Assembly: GCA_000403215.2 (NCBI GenBank)
Contig: KE159549.1
Span: 256,930-320,929 of the forward strand
DNA from: Lachnospiraceae bacterium A4
GTDB lineage: Bacteria; Bacillota; Clostridia; Lachnospirales; Lachnospiraceae
Direction of reading: 5' to 3'
DNA: 64,000 bases
The position numbers were made by a program, and so were the translations under genes. Position 1 is the first letter of the stretch. Each line of letters starts with the position of its first letter. Of this stretch, positions 26,398 through 35,155 are shown piece after piece. The notes under the pieces are model-generated. The model did not search any database. It saw only the letters and a program-made list of their open reading frames with translations, and was not told the origin of the DNA.

Positions 26398-26439
26398 TAG
26401 TGTGTTGATTACATGTTACTCATTGGACAACGCTGTCTA

Positions 26440-26468
26440 TTGTCTATTAAGAATAAAAATGATATACT
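26440..26468 (+). promoter_or_regulatory. cas6 promoter
   Basis: TTGTCT, 17 bp, TATACT, 73 bp before the ATG. It lacks the ACACGT inverted repeat found at the effector-operon promoter, so cas6 seems to be regulated separately. Confidence 0.6.
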
Positions 26469-26541
26469 AAATACAATATTTTTGTATAAAATATACAAGT
26501 CAATGTTGGTTATAAGTGCCAAATAAGAAGGGAGAAGTGAT

Positions 26542-27489
26542 ATGTTAAATCAACAGTTGAGTGACATATTACAAATTAGATATATAAAACTTCATTTTAC
26601 TATAGTCCTGCTGACGGATACGATACTTCCAGTTGACAAGGTTTCAGCATTACGGGGAGGTATGGGAGAGATGTTGCTGCGGGCAAATTGTGTCCGAGAT
26701 CGAGATTGTAAAAACTGTGATTTTGAATCGGAATGTATCGTGCGAAGAACGATGTATTCAAAATACGAAATTGTACCGCGATTTGTGACTACAAATGATA
26801 GTGTTGGTTACATCTTAGAATGTGAGAATTATGACGAAGAATTTTATGAGGGAGATACTTTGCAGTTTCAGTTGATTTTATTTGGAAGAACAATTGTGTA
26901 TTTCAATCAGTATATGCAGGCATTTTATGCACTGGGCATAGAGGGAATTGGGAAGGAACATGCTCAGTATCGAATAAAATCTGTCACCAATACACAGAAT
27001 GAATCATTATTTGATAACAGTGCAGTTTATATGAAAAATTACAATGTACAGACACTGGATGCATATGTAAAGTATCGCATGAACGAGATGAACAGTTTGA
27101 ATTGTCAGAACAGGCTGGTATTTCACACACCTGCAACGCTGAAATATCAGGGAAAATTTCTGGAAACATATGATATGGAGGCGATCTGGAATGCGATTCT
27201 CCGTAGAATTTATATGCTGGAGTGTTTCGAGGGTCTGACATTCACCGTGTATGATGTTGAGGAATTAAAAGATATTACGCTTCCTGATATTGTGGAGCAA
27301 AAAATACGATCGATTAGTGTACAGCGTTATTCCTCCACACAGGACAGAAAAATGCTCCTGACTGGAATAAAAGGGATTATTCAGGTTGATTTGATACCAG
27401 ATCAGATACTGCCATATTTTATTGCGGGTGAATTGATACATATTGGAAAAAATACAAGTTTTGGATTTGGAAGATATCGTGTGATATAA
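26542..27489 (+). CDS. cas6: Cas6 pre-crRNA endoribonuclease
   Basis: The 315-aa protein matches the Cas6 family with a Cys motif: C50, C56, C59 and C65 in CVRDRDCKNCDFESEC, and a C-terminal glycine-rich loop GKNTSFGFGRY that binds the repeat RNA. Cas6 cuts the array transcript within each repeat and leaves an 8-nt 5' tag, here predicted as ATTGACAC. A GGGAG site precedes the ATG. It stands alone, with its own promoter and terminator, convergent with hicA, and is not part of the effector operon. The catalytic residue cannot be fixed by eye. Confidence 0.88.
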   Translation: MLNQQLSDILQIRYIKLHFTIVLLTDTILPVDKVSALRGGMGEMLLRANCVRDRDCKNCDFESECIVRRTMYSKYEIVPRFVTTNDSVGYILECENYDEEFYEGDTLQFQLILFGRTIVYFNQYMQAFYALGIEGIGKEHAQYRIKSVTNTQNESLFDNSAVYMKNYNVQTLDAYVKYRMNEMNSLNCQNRLVFHTPATLKYQGKFLETYDMEAIWNAILRRIYMLECFEGLTFTVYDVEELKDITLPDIVEQKIRSISVQRYSSTQDRKMLLTGIKGIIQVDLIPDQILPYFIAGELIHIGKNTSFGFGRYRVI

Positions 27490-27523
27490 GATATTATTCT
27501 AAAGTATCGCTATTTCGAGGGAT

Positions 27524-27566
27524 AAATAACAGGATTATCCCCGAAGAGATAGCCCTGTTATTTTTT
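27524..27566 (+). terminator. cas6 terminator overlapping the hicA 3' end
   Basis: AAATAACAGG (27524-27533) pairs with CCTGTTATTT (27554-27563), followed by T. The hicA stop codon lies in the loop, so the structure separates the two convergent genes. Confidence 0.8.
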
Positions 27567-27735
27567 CGAGATTTTTAAGTACACCGATGGAGATGTCCCG
27601 CCCGGAATGATTTGGAATGACTAGAGTCTTTGGAACACCTTCTTTTTTGAACTGGAAATGGGAGCCGGTAATTCGGACCAAAACCCAGCCTGCTTTCGTA
27701 ACTTTTCTCTCGATTGATTTAAAATCAGTATTCAT
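27535..27735 (-). CDS. hicA: HicA-family mRNA interferase toxin
   Basis: The 66-aa protein has the HicA double-stranded-RNA-binding fold: DFKSIERKVTKAGWVLVRITG, then SHFQFKKEG with the catalytic His, and VIPNHSGRDISIGVLKNLEK. HicA cleaves mRNA and stops growth unless bound by HicB. AAAGGAGG precedes the ATG. The usual arrangement is hicA-hicB in one operon; here hicA is alone on the minus strand with its own promoter, and the HicB-like gene is divergent, 203 bp away, leading the CRISPR effector operon. Confidence 0.92.
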   Translation of the reverse strand: MNTDFKSIERKVTKAGWVLVRITGSHFQFKKEGVPKTLVIPNHSGRDISIGVLKNLEKITGLSLRG

Positions 27736-27811
27736 AAAAACCTCCTTTGATACATTACAATAGTTACATGAATTATTCTAATGTCTCGGGGTTATGGTAC
27801 TGATTTCTTTT

Positions 27812-27840
27812 AGTGTATAAAGAAATGAGAGATTCGTCAA
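27812..27840 (-). promoter_or_regulatory. hicA promoter
   Basis: Read on the minus strand: TTGACG (27840-27835), 17 bp, TACACT (27817-27812). A 14-bp palindrome AAGAATAAATTCTT (27853-27866) lies between this promoter and the HicB-operon operator and may be a further binding site. Confidence 0.5.
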
Positions 27841-27875
27841 GATGTTTAAGACAAGAATAAATTCTTAAAGTCAAC

Positions 27876-27904
27876 TTGACACGTATTGATATACGTGTTA
27901 TGGT
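27876..27904 (+). promoter_or_regulatory. Effector-operon promoter with built-in inverted-repeat operator
   Basis: TTGACA (27876-27881), 17 bp, TATGGT (27899-27904). The spacer region contains the perfect inverted repeat ACACGTAT-TGAT-ATACGTGT (27879-27898), which overlaps the end of the -35 box and runs to the -10 box. A near copy lies at 38936. A protein bound here would block RNA polymerase. HicB, encoded 35 bp downstream, is the likely ligand. Confidence 0.8.
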
Positions 27905-27938
27905 AAGGGGGTAAAAGAACTGAAGGAGGCATTTATTT

Positions 27939-28439
27939 GTGAACGAAAATTATATATATCCAATCAAGATAAAAAAAGAAGAGGGGGTATTTTTGATTAC
28001 ATTTCCTGATTTTCCAGAACAAATGACAGAAGCTGAGGAAGAATCGGGCGTGATTCGCAGCGCACAGGAAGTTTTGGCATTATGTATTATTGAAAACGAG
28101 GAGCAGGGAATCGAAAATCCAGAACCATCAATGGAGAGTGCTTTGGAATTAGAAAAGGGTGAGAAAATCGTATATGTCCATGTGTGGATGCCATATTTCC
28201 GAACGATAACAAAGGAGATTTATGTCAAAAAAACATTGACGATTCCACAGCGGTTAGATTTGCTTGCCAAAGAGAAAAACATCAATTTTTCCGCTGTGCT
28301 GGTTAATGGTTTAAAACAGGAGTTGGGTCTAATTGACGTACAGCAACAGGCACTTGATCTGGCAAGAGAACTGCGGCAGGAACTCGAACGATTTAGGACA
28401 GTGAGAGAGGCGTTTGAAAAAGATAGAAATACGGATTAG
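27939..28439 (+). CDS. hicB: HicB-family antitoxin / RHH repressor heading the CRISPR operon
   Basis: The 166-aa protein has the HicB plan: an N-terminal degenerate RNase-H-like domain (YPIKIKKEEGVFLITFPDFP, then SAQEVLALCIIENEEQG) and a C-terminal ribbon-helix-helix DNA-binding domain (KKTLTIPQRLDLLAKEKN, NFSAVLVNGLKQEL). A helical tail of about 35 residues follows. HicB neutralises HicA and represses its own promoter. The GTG start follows AAGGAGG. It is the first gene after the palindromic promoter and lies only 13 bp before the first CARF-HEPN gene, so the CRISPR effector genes are probably under its control. Confidence 0.88.
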   Translation: MNENYIYPIKIKKEEGVFLITFPDFPEQMTEAEEESGVIRSAQEVLALCIIENEEQGIENPEPSMESALELEKGEKIVYVHVWMPYFRTITKEIYVKKTLTIPQRLDLLAKEKNINFSAVLVNGLKQELGLIDVQQQALDLARELRQELERFRTVREAFEKDRNTD

Positions 28440-28452
28440 GAGACGGAAAGGT

Positions 28453-29910
28453 ATGACTGGACGAAACGAAAGAAGAAAAAAGCATTTTATTGCAGTGCTG
28501 GGAACCGGAGGATATACACCATGTACTTATTATTTGGACGAGAATACGTGCGATACGAAGTTTGTACAGGAGGCTGTATTGAAACTTGCCTGTGGGGAAC
28601 TGAGATCAGATGATAGGATTACAATTTGTCTGACAGAGGACGCGCGCAGACAAAACTGGGAAGATCGTGCATACAACCAGAGAGAAATCGAGAGGAATAG
28701 CAACTTATCACAAGAAATTTATCAAGGACTGCACTCTGCGTTAGAAGCAAGTCTAAAACACGTAGCTGGTATTCAAATTGAAGAAAAAGATATCGCGACA
28801 GGGAAAGACAGCCGTGAGATTGCTCGAATGTTTTCAGAGATTTATGATGTCATAGACGAGGGAGAAGAAATATATTTTGATATTACCCATGGCCTTAGAA
28901 ATATTCCAATGTTGGTGATGGCGATTCTGGAATATGCCAAGGTGACAAAGGGTATTTTGATTGGCGGAATCTATTATGGTGCATTTGAGGTTGGAATCTT
29001 TGATCCAGCTTTGAACAGAAAGAGGGTGCCAATATATGACATGACCTTTTATCATACAATTATGAATTGGTCGAATGCCGCAAACAGTTTTATTCAGTAT
29101 GGTCATGCTGATGAGATTAGTGAGCTGGTAAATGAAAGATGGCAGTCGATTGCAAGAACATCTAGTAAAAGCCAAAACGTAAAGGAATTGTCAGGAAACC
29201 TGAATAATGTAGCGAAGCGTCTACAGGAGTTTACTTCTGGAATAGAGACTGGAAGAGGCAATACAGAATATAAGAAAAGCATACAGAAATGTTATGATGC
29301 CTATAAATCACAACAGAAGTTTACTTCAGAGTATTTGGTGGAAGAATATTATCCATTCCGAGAGCTGCTTGATAAGATTGAGAGGAAAACAGAAAAATAT
29401 AAAAATGCAAAAACAAATCTTGAAGTTGGTATGGCCACAATTGACTGGTGTATTGAAAATCATATGGTACAACAGGGTTACACCGCATTAGATGAGACCG
29501 TAAAGACTTTTCTGTGTGAAAAAATCGGTGTTTCACAAGAGGAAGAATTTTGGCGAGAGATGATAGTAAAGCGTATTTGCACAAGCCTTTACAGTGTTAT
29601 TGAAGGGACTTGTGAAGAGATGGAATATCAATTTGAAGAATGGCAGAAGTTTTTGAGGGCAAGAGGACAGTGTGATGCAGACCAGATGCAAAAAGCGTTC
29701 GAAAAAGGCAGAGAATTATATGTAATGATTACAGGTATAGAGAAACATAAAAAGCTGATACCGCTGATGAACAGGATTGGAACCAAGAGAAATGACATCA
29801 GTCACTTTGGATTTACAGATCATACAGCCGCACCGGATAGTTTGAAAAAAGAACTGAAAAGTATGGCAGATACGTTTTGCGAAATACAAAGGGAATGGGA
29901 TATACCATAG
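28453..29910 (+). CDS. csx2: CARF-HEPN ribonuclease, Csx2/TM1812 (Csx1-like) family
   Basis: The 485-aa protein begins FIAVLGTGGYTPCTYYL, the nucleotide-binding start of TM1812-family CARF domains, with the second CARF motif YFDITHGLRNIP at 141-152 and IYYGAFE after it. The C-terminal HEPN domain has the R-x4-H motif RNDISH (R446, H451) for RNA cleavage. Such proteins are activated by cyclic oligoadenylate made by Cas10 and degrade RNA non-specifically during phage attack. The ATG at 28453 is preferred to an in-frame TTG at 28414, which lies inside the hicB gene. A second CARF-HEPN gene follows 13 bp later. Confidence 0.88.
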   Translation: MTGRNERRKKHFIAVLGTGGYTPCTYYLDENTCDTKFVQEAVLKLACGELRSDDRITICLTEDARRQNWEDRAYNQREIERNSNLSQEIYQGLHSALEASLKHVAGIQIEEKDIATGKDSREIARMFSEIYDVIDEGEEIYFDITHGLRNIPMLVMAILEYAKVTKGILIGGIYYGAFEVGIFDPALNRKRVPIYDMTFYHTIMNWSNAANSFIQYGHADEISELVNERWQSIARTSSKSQNVKELSGNLNNVAKRLQEFTSGIETGRGNTEYKKSIQKCYDAYKSQQKFTSEYLVEEYYPFRELLDKIERKTEKYKNAKTNLEVGMATIDWCIENHMVQQGYTALDETVKTFLCEKIGVSQEEEFWREMIVKRICTSLYSVIEGTCEEMEYQFEEWQKFLRARGQCDADQMQKAFEKGRELYVMITGIEKHKKLIPLMNRIGTKRNDISHFGFTDHTAAPDSLKKELKSMADTFCEIQREWDIP

Positions 29911-29923
29911 AGGAGGAGCAGTA

Positions 29924-31531
29924 TTGAAAAATATATTACTGTTAGCTATGAGCACGCTGCCAAAGGAGACAGAGAAGGATAATTATTATCAGTATCAGAA
30001 GGGGGAAGTATTTGTTGCCAGAAGCCAGTTGGAGCCGATTACATATATGATTGACAGTGAACGAAAAAAAATGGGAGAGAAACTGGATAAAATTATTATT
30101 TTGGAGACAACAAAAACACTGGAGTTGACAGAATGTAATAAATCTGCGGTTGGTTTCTATAAGGAACGCGTGAATCAATTTTTGGATGAGGTGGAGTATA
30201 TAGACATTTTGATTGATGAGAAAGACCCCGCAGAAGGAATTAGGAAGGCTACAAGTGCTATTTGGCAGGAATATGAGGAGCAAAACAACCAACAAGAGCA
30301 AATGAAACTGTGGATTGATACCCAAGGAGGATTTCGAGATGTGGTTATGGTATTCAATGCGATTCTTTCACTATTGAGAGAACAGGGGATTGAACCCAAA
30401 GGGATATATTCTATCCGCTATACGCATGGAAATACAAAGGAGAATCCATGTCCGATTATCAATCAGACAAAAAATTATGACATATTTAAGTTTGTTGCTG
30501 CTATGCAGGAGTTTATGGACTTTGGGAAAGCAACAGGATTTAAGAAATACTATGGAGAGGAGAATGAATTTGTACAGATTGTCGGACGTATTGCCGACGC
30601 AATCCAGATATGTCAACCCCAAAAGTTTGAGGACGCTCTTAAAAAGTTTGCTGTTTATTTAAAGTCTGGACAATACAATGAGGTTGATCCTTATTTGCAG
30701 ATTTTTGTTGAATTTATGAAAGAGGATTATGGAAATCTACTAGAGCAGCCCGAGAATACAGTGGAGCAGATTAAGTGGTGTGTGAGGAAGGAATTTTATC
30801 AACAGGCAATGACAATCTATATAGAAAAGATGCCGCAATATTATGCGAAAGAGGGGATTGTGAACTTGAAGTTAAATCATGGGCAGAAGATTCAGCACGG
30901 AAAGAATCCATATGCAGACGCTTTTTATGAGGGCGTGTTTGATGAGCTGCTGAAAGATGAAAATGATGAATTGCTGAATAAGGTTCTAAGCGATCTGGCT
31001 GAGATAGAGGAGATCAATGAGGGACAACAGGCGCAGATATATTTGAATAAGAAGATGGGCAGCTTACAAAATGTAAAAGTAAAAAATGCGATTCAGAAGC
31101 TCATTATAAATCTGGGACAATGTTTTGACAACAATGCAAAACCGACGCTAATACAACTACAGTCCAGAGGTCCTAAAACTGTGCTGGGATATGTTAATAA
31201 TATGCGTGATAAACAGGGAAAACAACTGCGTTATCAACTTCTGTATGGAAGAAGTTTGCCAAAAGGCACGTATGAGAAAAAGATACTGGCAATTAATACG
31301 GCAAAAGAAAAAGCGCCGCAGCTTGTAAAAATATTGGAGTACTATATGGCGATAAAGCTGTTGCGCAACAGAATGAACCATGCAAGTGAGGTTGAAATTG
31401 AAGAGGATGAGCAGAAAGCAGTTACATTCCTGAAAACGGAACAGATTGACATCGGGATGGAGATGAAACAGGATGGCATGCAGCTTGATTTTCAAAAAAT
31501 TGGGAAACTAATTTTAGATGGACTTGCTTGA
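29924..31531 (+). CDS. Second CARF-HEPN ribonuclease (Csm6/Csx1-like)
   Basis: The 535-aa protein starts at TTG 29924 after AGGAGGAG. The N-terminal domain reads MKNILLLAMSTLP and has the CARF motif LWIDTQGGFRDV at 129-140. The C-terminal HEPN motif is RNRMNH (R481, H486), an R-x4-H. Sequence between them is divergent from the preceding gene, so this is not a recent duplication. It probably responds to the same or a different ring size of cyclic oligoadenylate. Family placement within TM1812/Csm6 groups is uncertain; the CARF-HEPN architecture is reasonably clear. Confidence 0.8.
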   Translation: MKNILLLAMSTLPKETEKDNYYQYQKGEVFVARSQLEPITYMIDSERKKMGEKLDKIIILETTKTLELTECNKSAVGFYKERVNQFLDEVEYIDILIDEKDPAEGIRKATSAIWQEYEEQNNQQEQMKLWIDTQGGFRDVVMVFNAILSLLREQGIEPKGIYSIRYTHGNTKENPCPIINQTKNYDIFKFVAAMQEFMDFGKATGFKKYYGEENEFVQIVGRIADAIQICQPQKFEDALKKFAVYLKSGQYNEVDPYLQIFVEFMKEDYGNLLEQPENTVEQIKWCVRKEFYQQAMTIYIEKMPQYYAKEGIVNLKLNHGQKIQHGKNPYADAFYEGVFDELLKDENDELLNKVLSDLAEIEEINEGQQAQIYLNKKMGSLQNVKVKNAIQKLIINLGQCFDNNAKPTLIQLQSRGPKTVLGYVNNMRDKQGKQLRYQLLYGRSLPKGTYEKKILAINTAKEKAPQLVKILEYYMAIKLLRNRMNHASEVEIEEDEQKAVTFLKTEQIDIGMEMKQDGMQLDFQKIGKLILDGLA

Positions 31532-31589
31532 TACCTAAATTGGCTATGATAAAAAATAGTATATACATATAGAGAAAAGGAGGCAGAAC

Positions 31590-33059
31590 ATGATGAAACG
31601 TTGTTTGACCATTTTGGAAGTATCGCAGAAACAGGCATATATTTTTCAGAGTAATGAACTCAAAAAAAATGTACGAAATTCTGCGGTGATTGATTGGATT
31701 ATGGATGCAAAGTATATGGAGGAAACTGTCAACGACAAAGAATTGTTTAACAAAAAGGACAACTTAGTATATTCCGGGGGCGGTCATATAGTGCTGGAGT
31801 TTTCCTGTAGAGAACAGGCGCTTCGCGTTACAACCACTGTAACTAAGACGATAAAAAGAGACTATCCGGGTATCGAGATTTTTGCCAAAACAATAGGGTA
31901 TGAGGAGGCAAAATCTCCGGCAGAAAACATAAAAGAACTTATAAAGGCGCTTGAACAAAAGAAGTCCGAACGTAGGGCGGCGTTCCATCAAGGTAGTTTC
32001 GGCGTTGAAAAAATAGATACGAATACTTTAAAGCCTATTTTGTACCAAACAGAAAAAGAAAGACAGATACCTAAAGTAGAAGAGCTTGATAAAAAGCTGA
32101 TGGTACCGGGATATCAGCAAGTCTATAAGTTTGAAGATTTAGGCGGCACAAAAGACAAGTCTAATTTTATCGCAGTTGTGCATATTGATGGCAATGCGAT
32201 GGGCAAAAGAGTGGAAAAATTGCAACAGCGATCGAAACATCTTAATTGGGAAGAGTACAAAGATATTTTAAATGAGTTCAGTGTGTCTATAGATAAAGAT
32301 TTTAAGGATGCATACAGGGAAATGACAGAGGTGATCGCAGATAATATTAAAAATGGGAACTTAGACGCGCTGGATAATGAGGATAACAATTTTCCGGTCC
32401 GAAGGATTATTACAGCGGGAGATGATGTCTGTTTTGTCACTGAAGGAAGGATTGGTCTGGAGAGTGCGGCAGTATTCATTAATAAACTTTGTAGTAAGAA
32501 AAACAAAGTTGATAAGGAAGGCTATGCAGCCTGTGCAGGCGTGGCGATTGTACATCAAAAATATCCATTTTATAAGGCATATGAACTGGCAGAGATGTTA
32601 TGCAGCAATGCCAAAAAATACGGTGTACCGCTAAGCACAGATGGATTTGGCAGTGATATATCAATGATAGACTGGCATATTGAGTTCGGTGAAGTTAAGG
32701 ATACATTGGAGGAAGTACGAACAGATTATCTTGATGCAGATGGCAGCAGTGTGTCAGGGCGCCCTTATATTGTTCAGGCACCTCATTCCGTGGTGGCTCA
32801 GCAAAACGATCGAAACTATGGTGAAGTGCGCAGTCTGCTTCAAAAGCTTCAGAATGATGAGAACTGTGCAAGAGGAACCATCAAGGAGTTGAGAAACGCC
32901 CTAAAACAAGGGAAGGACGAGACAGAACATTTTATTCAATTCCATAGAATTGATGCGTTGCTCAAATGGGATTTCAGTGACAATTATAGTATGCTATTTG
33001 ACGCAATTGAGTTGATAGACACATTTATCATGCTAAAGGATAAGGAGGGAAGAAATTGA
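31590..33059 (+). CDS. cas10: Small Cas10 (Csm1/Cmr2-like) without HD domain
   Basis: The 489-aa protein has two palm-type halves: the first with YSGGGHIVLEF (61-71) and the second with VVHIDGNAMGKRV (Asp200) and ITAGDDVCFV (276-279 AGDD). D200 and D278-D279 are the metal ligands used for cyclic oligoadenylate synthesis; the usual GGDD is AGDD here. No N-terminal HD nuclease is present, so target DNA cleavage by Cas10 is not expected. GGAGG precedes the ATG. Its TGA overlaps the TTG start of the next gene. As two CARF-HEPN genes sit upstream, second-messenger signalling is the likely main output. Confidence 0.85.
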   Translation: MMKRCLTILEVSQKQAYIFQSNELKKNVRNSAVIDWIMDAKYMEETVNDKELFNKKDNLVYSGGGHIVLEFSCREQALRVTTTVTKTIKRDYPGIEIFAKTIGYEEAKSPAENIKELIKALEQKKSERRAAFHQGSFGVEKIDTNTLKPILYQTEKERQIPKVEELDKKLMVPGYQQVYKFEDLGGTKDKSNFIAVVHIDGNAMGKRVEKLQQRSKHLNWEEYKDILNEFSVSIDKDFKDAYREMTEVIADNIKNGNLDALDNEDNNFPVRRIITAGDDVCFVTEGRIGLESAAVFINKLCSKKNKVDKEGYAACAGVAIVHQKYPFYKAYELAEMLCSNAKKYGVPLSTDGFGSDISMIDWHIEFGEVKDTLEEVRTDYLDADGSSVSGRPYIVQAPHSVVAQQNDRNYGEVRSLLQKLQNDENCARGTIKELRNALKQGKDETEHFIQFHRIDALLKWDFSDNYSMLFDAIELIDTFIMLKDKEGRN

Positions 33060-33625
33060 AAATCAGAATGCAATTAATATCGGACGTTGTGTTTGGCAAT
33101 GGGGAGAGTATACCGGGTGGTGAAGATATATCCATACTCAGTGATGAACATGGATTTCCCTATTATAAAGGAGGAACCTTCAAGGGGATATTTAGAGAAG
33201 AGTTGAGAAATTATCTTACATGGACAATGACTGAGGCGGATAAAATTGATGCACAAATGAAAAGGCTTTTGGGCGCAGACAGCGATGATAAACAAAATCC
33301 AGATAAATTGGTATTTTCTGATTTTACATTATCGGAGTATGTCAAACAGCAAATTTTGGCAGAGACAGGGATTGGTCAAAAGTATATCGTGCAAAATGCA
33401 CTGTCACATGTAAGAACATTTACAGCAATTTCCGCCAATGGAATTGTACAGGAAGGTTCTCTGAGACAATGCCGCTGTGTGAATAAGGGATTGAACTTCT
33501 ATAGTCAAGTGCAGTGTTTACCGGTGGATGAGGAACTGGTAAAAGAAGTTTTGTCTACAATAAAGTGGGTAGGAACAATGCGAAATAGAGGTTTTGGCAA
33601 AGTGAAACTTACAGTGATCAGCTAA
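33056..33625 (+). CDS. RAMP-superfamily Cas7-like protein (Csm3-type)
   Basis: The 189-aa protein is a compact RAMP: KIRMQLISDVVFGNGESIPGG at the start, FPYYKGGTFKGIFREEL resembling the Csm3/Cmr4 pocket with conserved Gly and Arg, and a C-terminal GTMRNRGFGKVKL glycine-rich loop. In type III complexes such subunits form the backbone along the crRNA and cut target RNA every six bases; a candidate catalytic Asp is D24 in GGEDISIL, unverified. It starts at TTG overlapping the cas10 stop by 4 bp after AAGGAGG, so it is coupled to cas10. Confidence 0.82.
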   Translation: MKIRMQLISDVVFGNGESIPGGEDISILSDEHGFPYYKGGTFKGIFREELRNYLTWTMTEADKIDAQMKRLLGADSDDKQNPDKLVFSDFTLSEYVKQQILAETGIGQKYIVQNALSHVRTFTAISANGIVQEGSLRQCRCVNKGLNFYSQVQCLPVDEELVKEVLSTIKWVGTMRNRGFGKVKLTVIS

Positions 33626-33637
33626 GGGAGGTGTATC

Positions 33638-35155
33638 ATGTCCATTTATTTAAAAATTGTTTTTAAAAACGTAGAGCCTGTTCGAGTAGCAGACGACAGC
33701 ACAAGCCAGAGCGGACAGACAGTAACGCTAAGATATATACCGGGTACAGCGCTCAGAGGAGTGGTTATCAATACACTGGCACAGGATAAGGATTTTGAAG
33801 TAATAAAGAAAAGTCTTTTTTCCACGAACATTCGATATCTGAATGCATATCTGACAGATGGAGATCGGGAGCTGATACCCTCTCCCAAAGGCTTTTATGA
33901 GGATAAAATGCAGTGCCAAGGGAGAAAGCCGCTGGATAATGTCGTGATTAACGGTGAATTTGAGGAAGGGAAAAAAAGGGCATCTCTCGGAAGATTCAGC
34001 TATATGGACAAAGAGTGTATCTATTACTATAATGTGGATACTGGTTCTGATCTAAAAATAAAAATCAATGATGAGAAGCAAAATGTATTCCGTCATGAAT
34101 ATATTTGTGCAGGATATACCTTTACTGGATATATTGCGGTGGATGACAGTGCGCTTAGGGACAGAATAAAGAGGGTGTTTACGGAGTCATTTGTGGTAGG
34201 AAATGGACGTTCCGCGGGACTTGGCAAGTGCGAAGTGATTTCATGTGAATATACAGATAGACTGCCCTATGAGGAATATCTGCCCGATGTTCAACAAGAA
34301 AATGAATGTTATATGATGCTCTTATCTAATACAGTTATGCGCGATGCGAACGGAGAATTATGTGGACTGGATTGTGATGCACTTGCAGAGAAGATGGGAG
34401 TCACTGGCTTAAAAATCGCTTTTTGTGCAACTTCCACAGTGGACGTGAAGGGATATAACCGCAAATGGAGGACTAAATTGCCGTCCGCAGTTATGTATGA
34501 GCAGGGAAGTATATTTCATCTGACATACAATGGAATATTTACTAGAGAAAAGATGGCTGCTTTGTGTGATCAAGGAATCGGAATTCGTCTAAACGAAGGA
34601 TTTGGCAGGATTATTTTTTTAAATGGGTATGAGGATATCCGATACAAAGAAATGGTACGGTTTAACAGGCAAAAAGACTCTGATTCAGTAAAGTCGCAAT
34701 ACGAAGAAGATGGACAGACATTGAAAATAGCCGCTAGGTGTTATTACCGTAATTTGCTGGAAAGGCACATGAAAGCATATACGGTAGAGCACCCGCTTCC
34801 AAAGGGGAAGATTACAAACAGCCAGCTTGGTGTTCTGGAGTCCTATGTGATACAGTATAGATATGAGCCACAGAAAGCATATGAGAGAATTGCATATTAT
34901 TTTGAACATTCACTGGATAAGGAAGAGAAGTACAATGTACAAAAAGAAATGAACAGTATCCATACATTGAAAAAGTATGTGACCACAGTGTTTGATACAG
35001 ATCTTGAAGCATTGCTTTCAATTGACACAAAACACAAAGAAAGTATTATGGGAATACCGAAAGACGAGTTGATAACCCCTAATGAGAAAATAAGATTTCG
35101 ACTGGAATTGATCTTGATGATGATACGATATGATAATAAGAAGGAGGAGGCATAG
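33638..35155 (+). CDS. Csx10-like RAMP protein
   Basis: The 505-aa protein has two RAMP-like halves. The first includes RYIPGTALRGVVINTLA and FVVGNGRSAGLGKCEV; the second has GIGIRLNEGFGRI, a glycine loop typical of Cas5/Csx10 proteins. Size and position next to a Csm3-type RAMP and a Csx19-like gene suggest Csx10 of subtype III-D, a large subunit proposed to replace Cas5 and Csm5 functions. The C-terminal 140 residues are helical and basic. The start follows GGGAGG. Identity as Csx10 rather than another RAMP is probable, not certain. Confidence 0.7.
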   Translation: MSIYLKIVFKNVEPVRVADDSTSQSGQTVTLRYIPGTALRGVVINTLAQDKDFEVIKKSLFSTNIRYLNAYLTDGDRELIPSPKGFYEDKMQCQGRKPLDNVVINGEFEEGKKRASLGRFSYMDKECIYYYNVDTGSDLKIKINDEKQNVFRHEYICAGYTFTGYIAVDDSALRDRIKRVFTESFVVGNGRSAGLGKCEVISCEYTDRLPYEEYLPDVQQENECYMMLLSNTVMRDANGELCGLDCDALAEKMGVTGLKIAFCATSTVDVKGYNRKWRTKLPSAVMYEQGSIFHLTYNGIFTREKMAALCDQGIGIRLNEGFGRIIFLNGYEDIRYKEMVRFNRQKDSDSVKSQYEEDGQTLKIAARCYYRNLLERHMKAYTVEHPLPKGKITNSQLGVLESYVIQYRYEPQKAYERIAYYFEHSLDKEEKYNVQKEMNSIHTLKKYVTTVFDTDLEALLSIDTKHKESIMGIPKDELITPNEKIRFRLELILMMIRYDNKKEEA

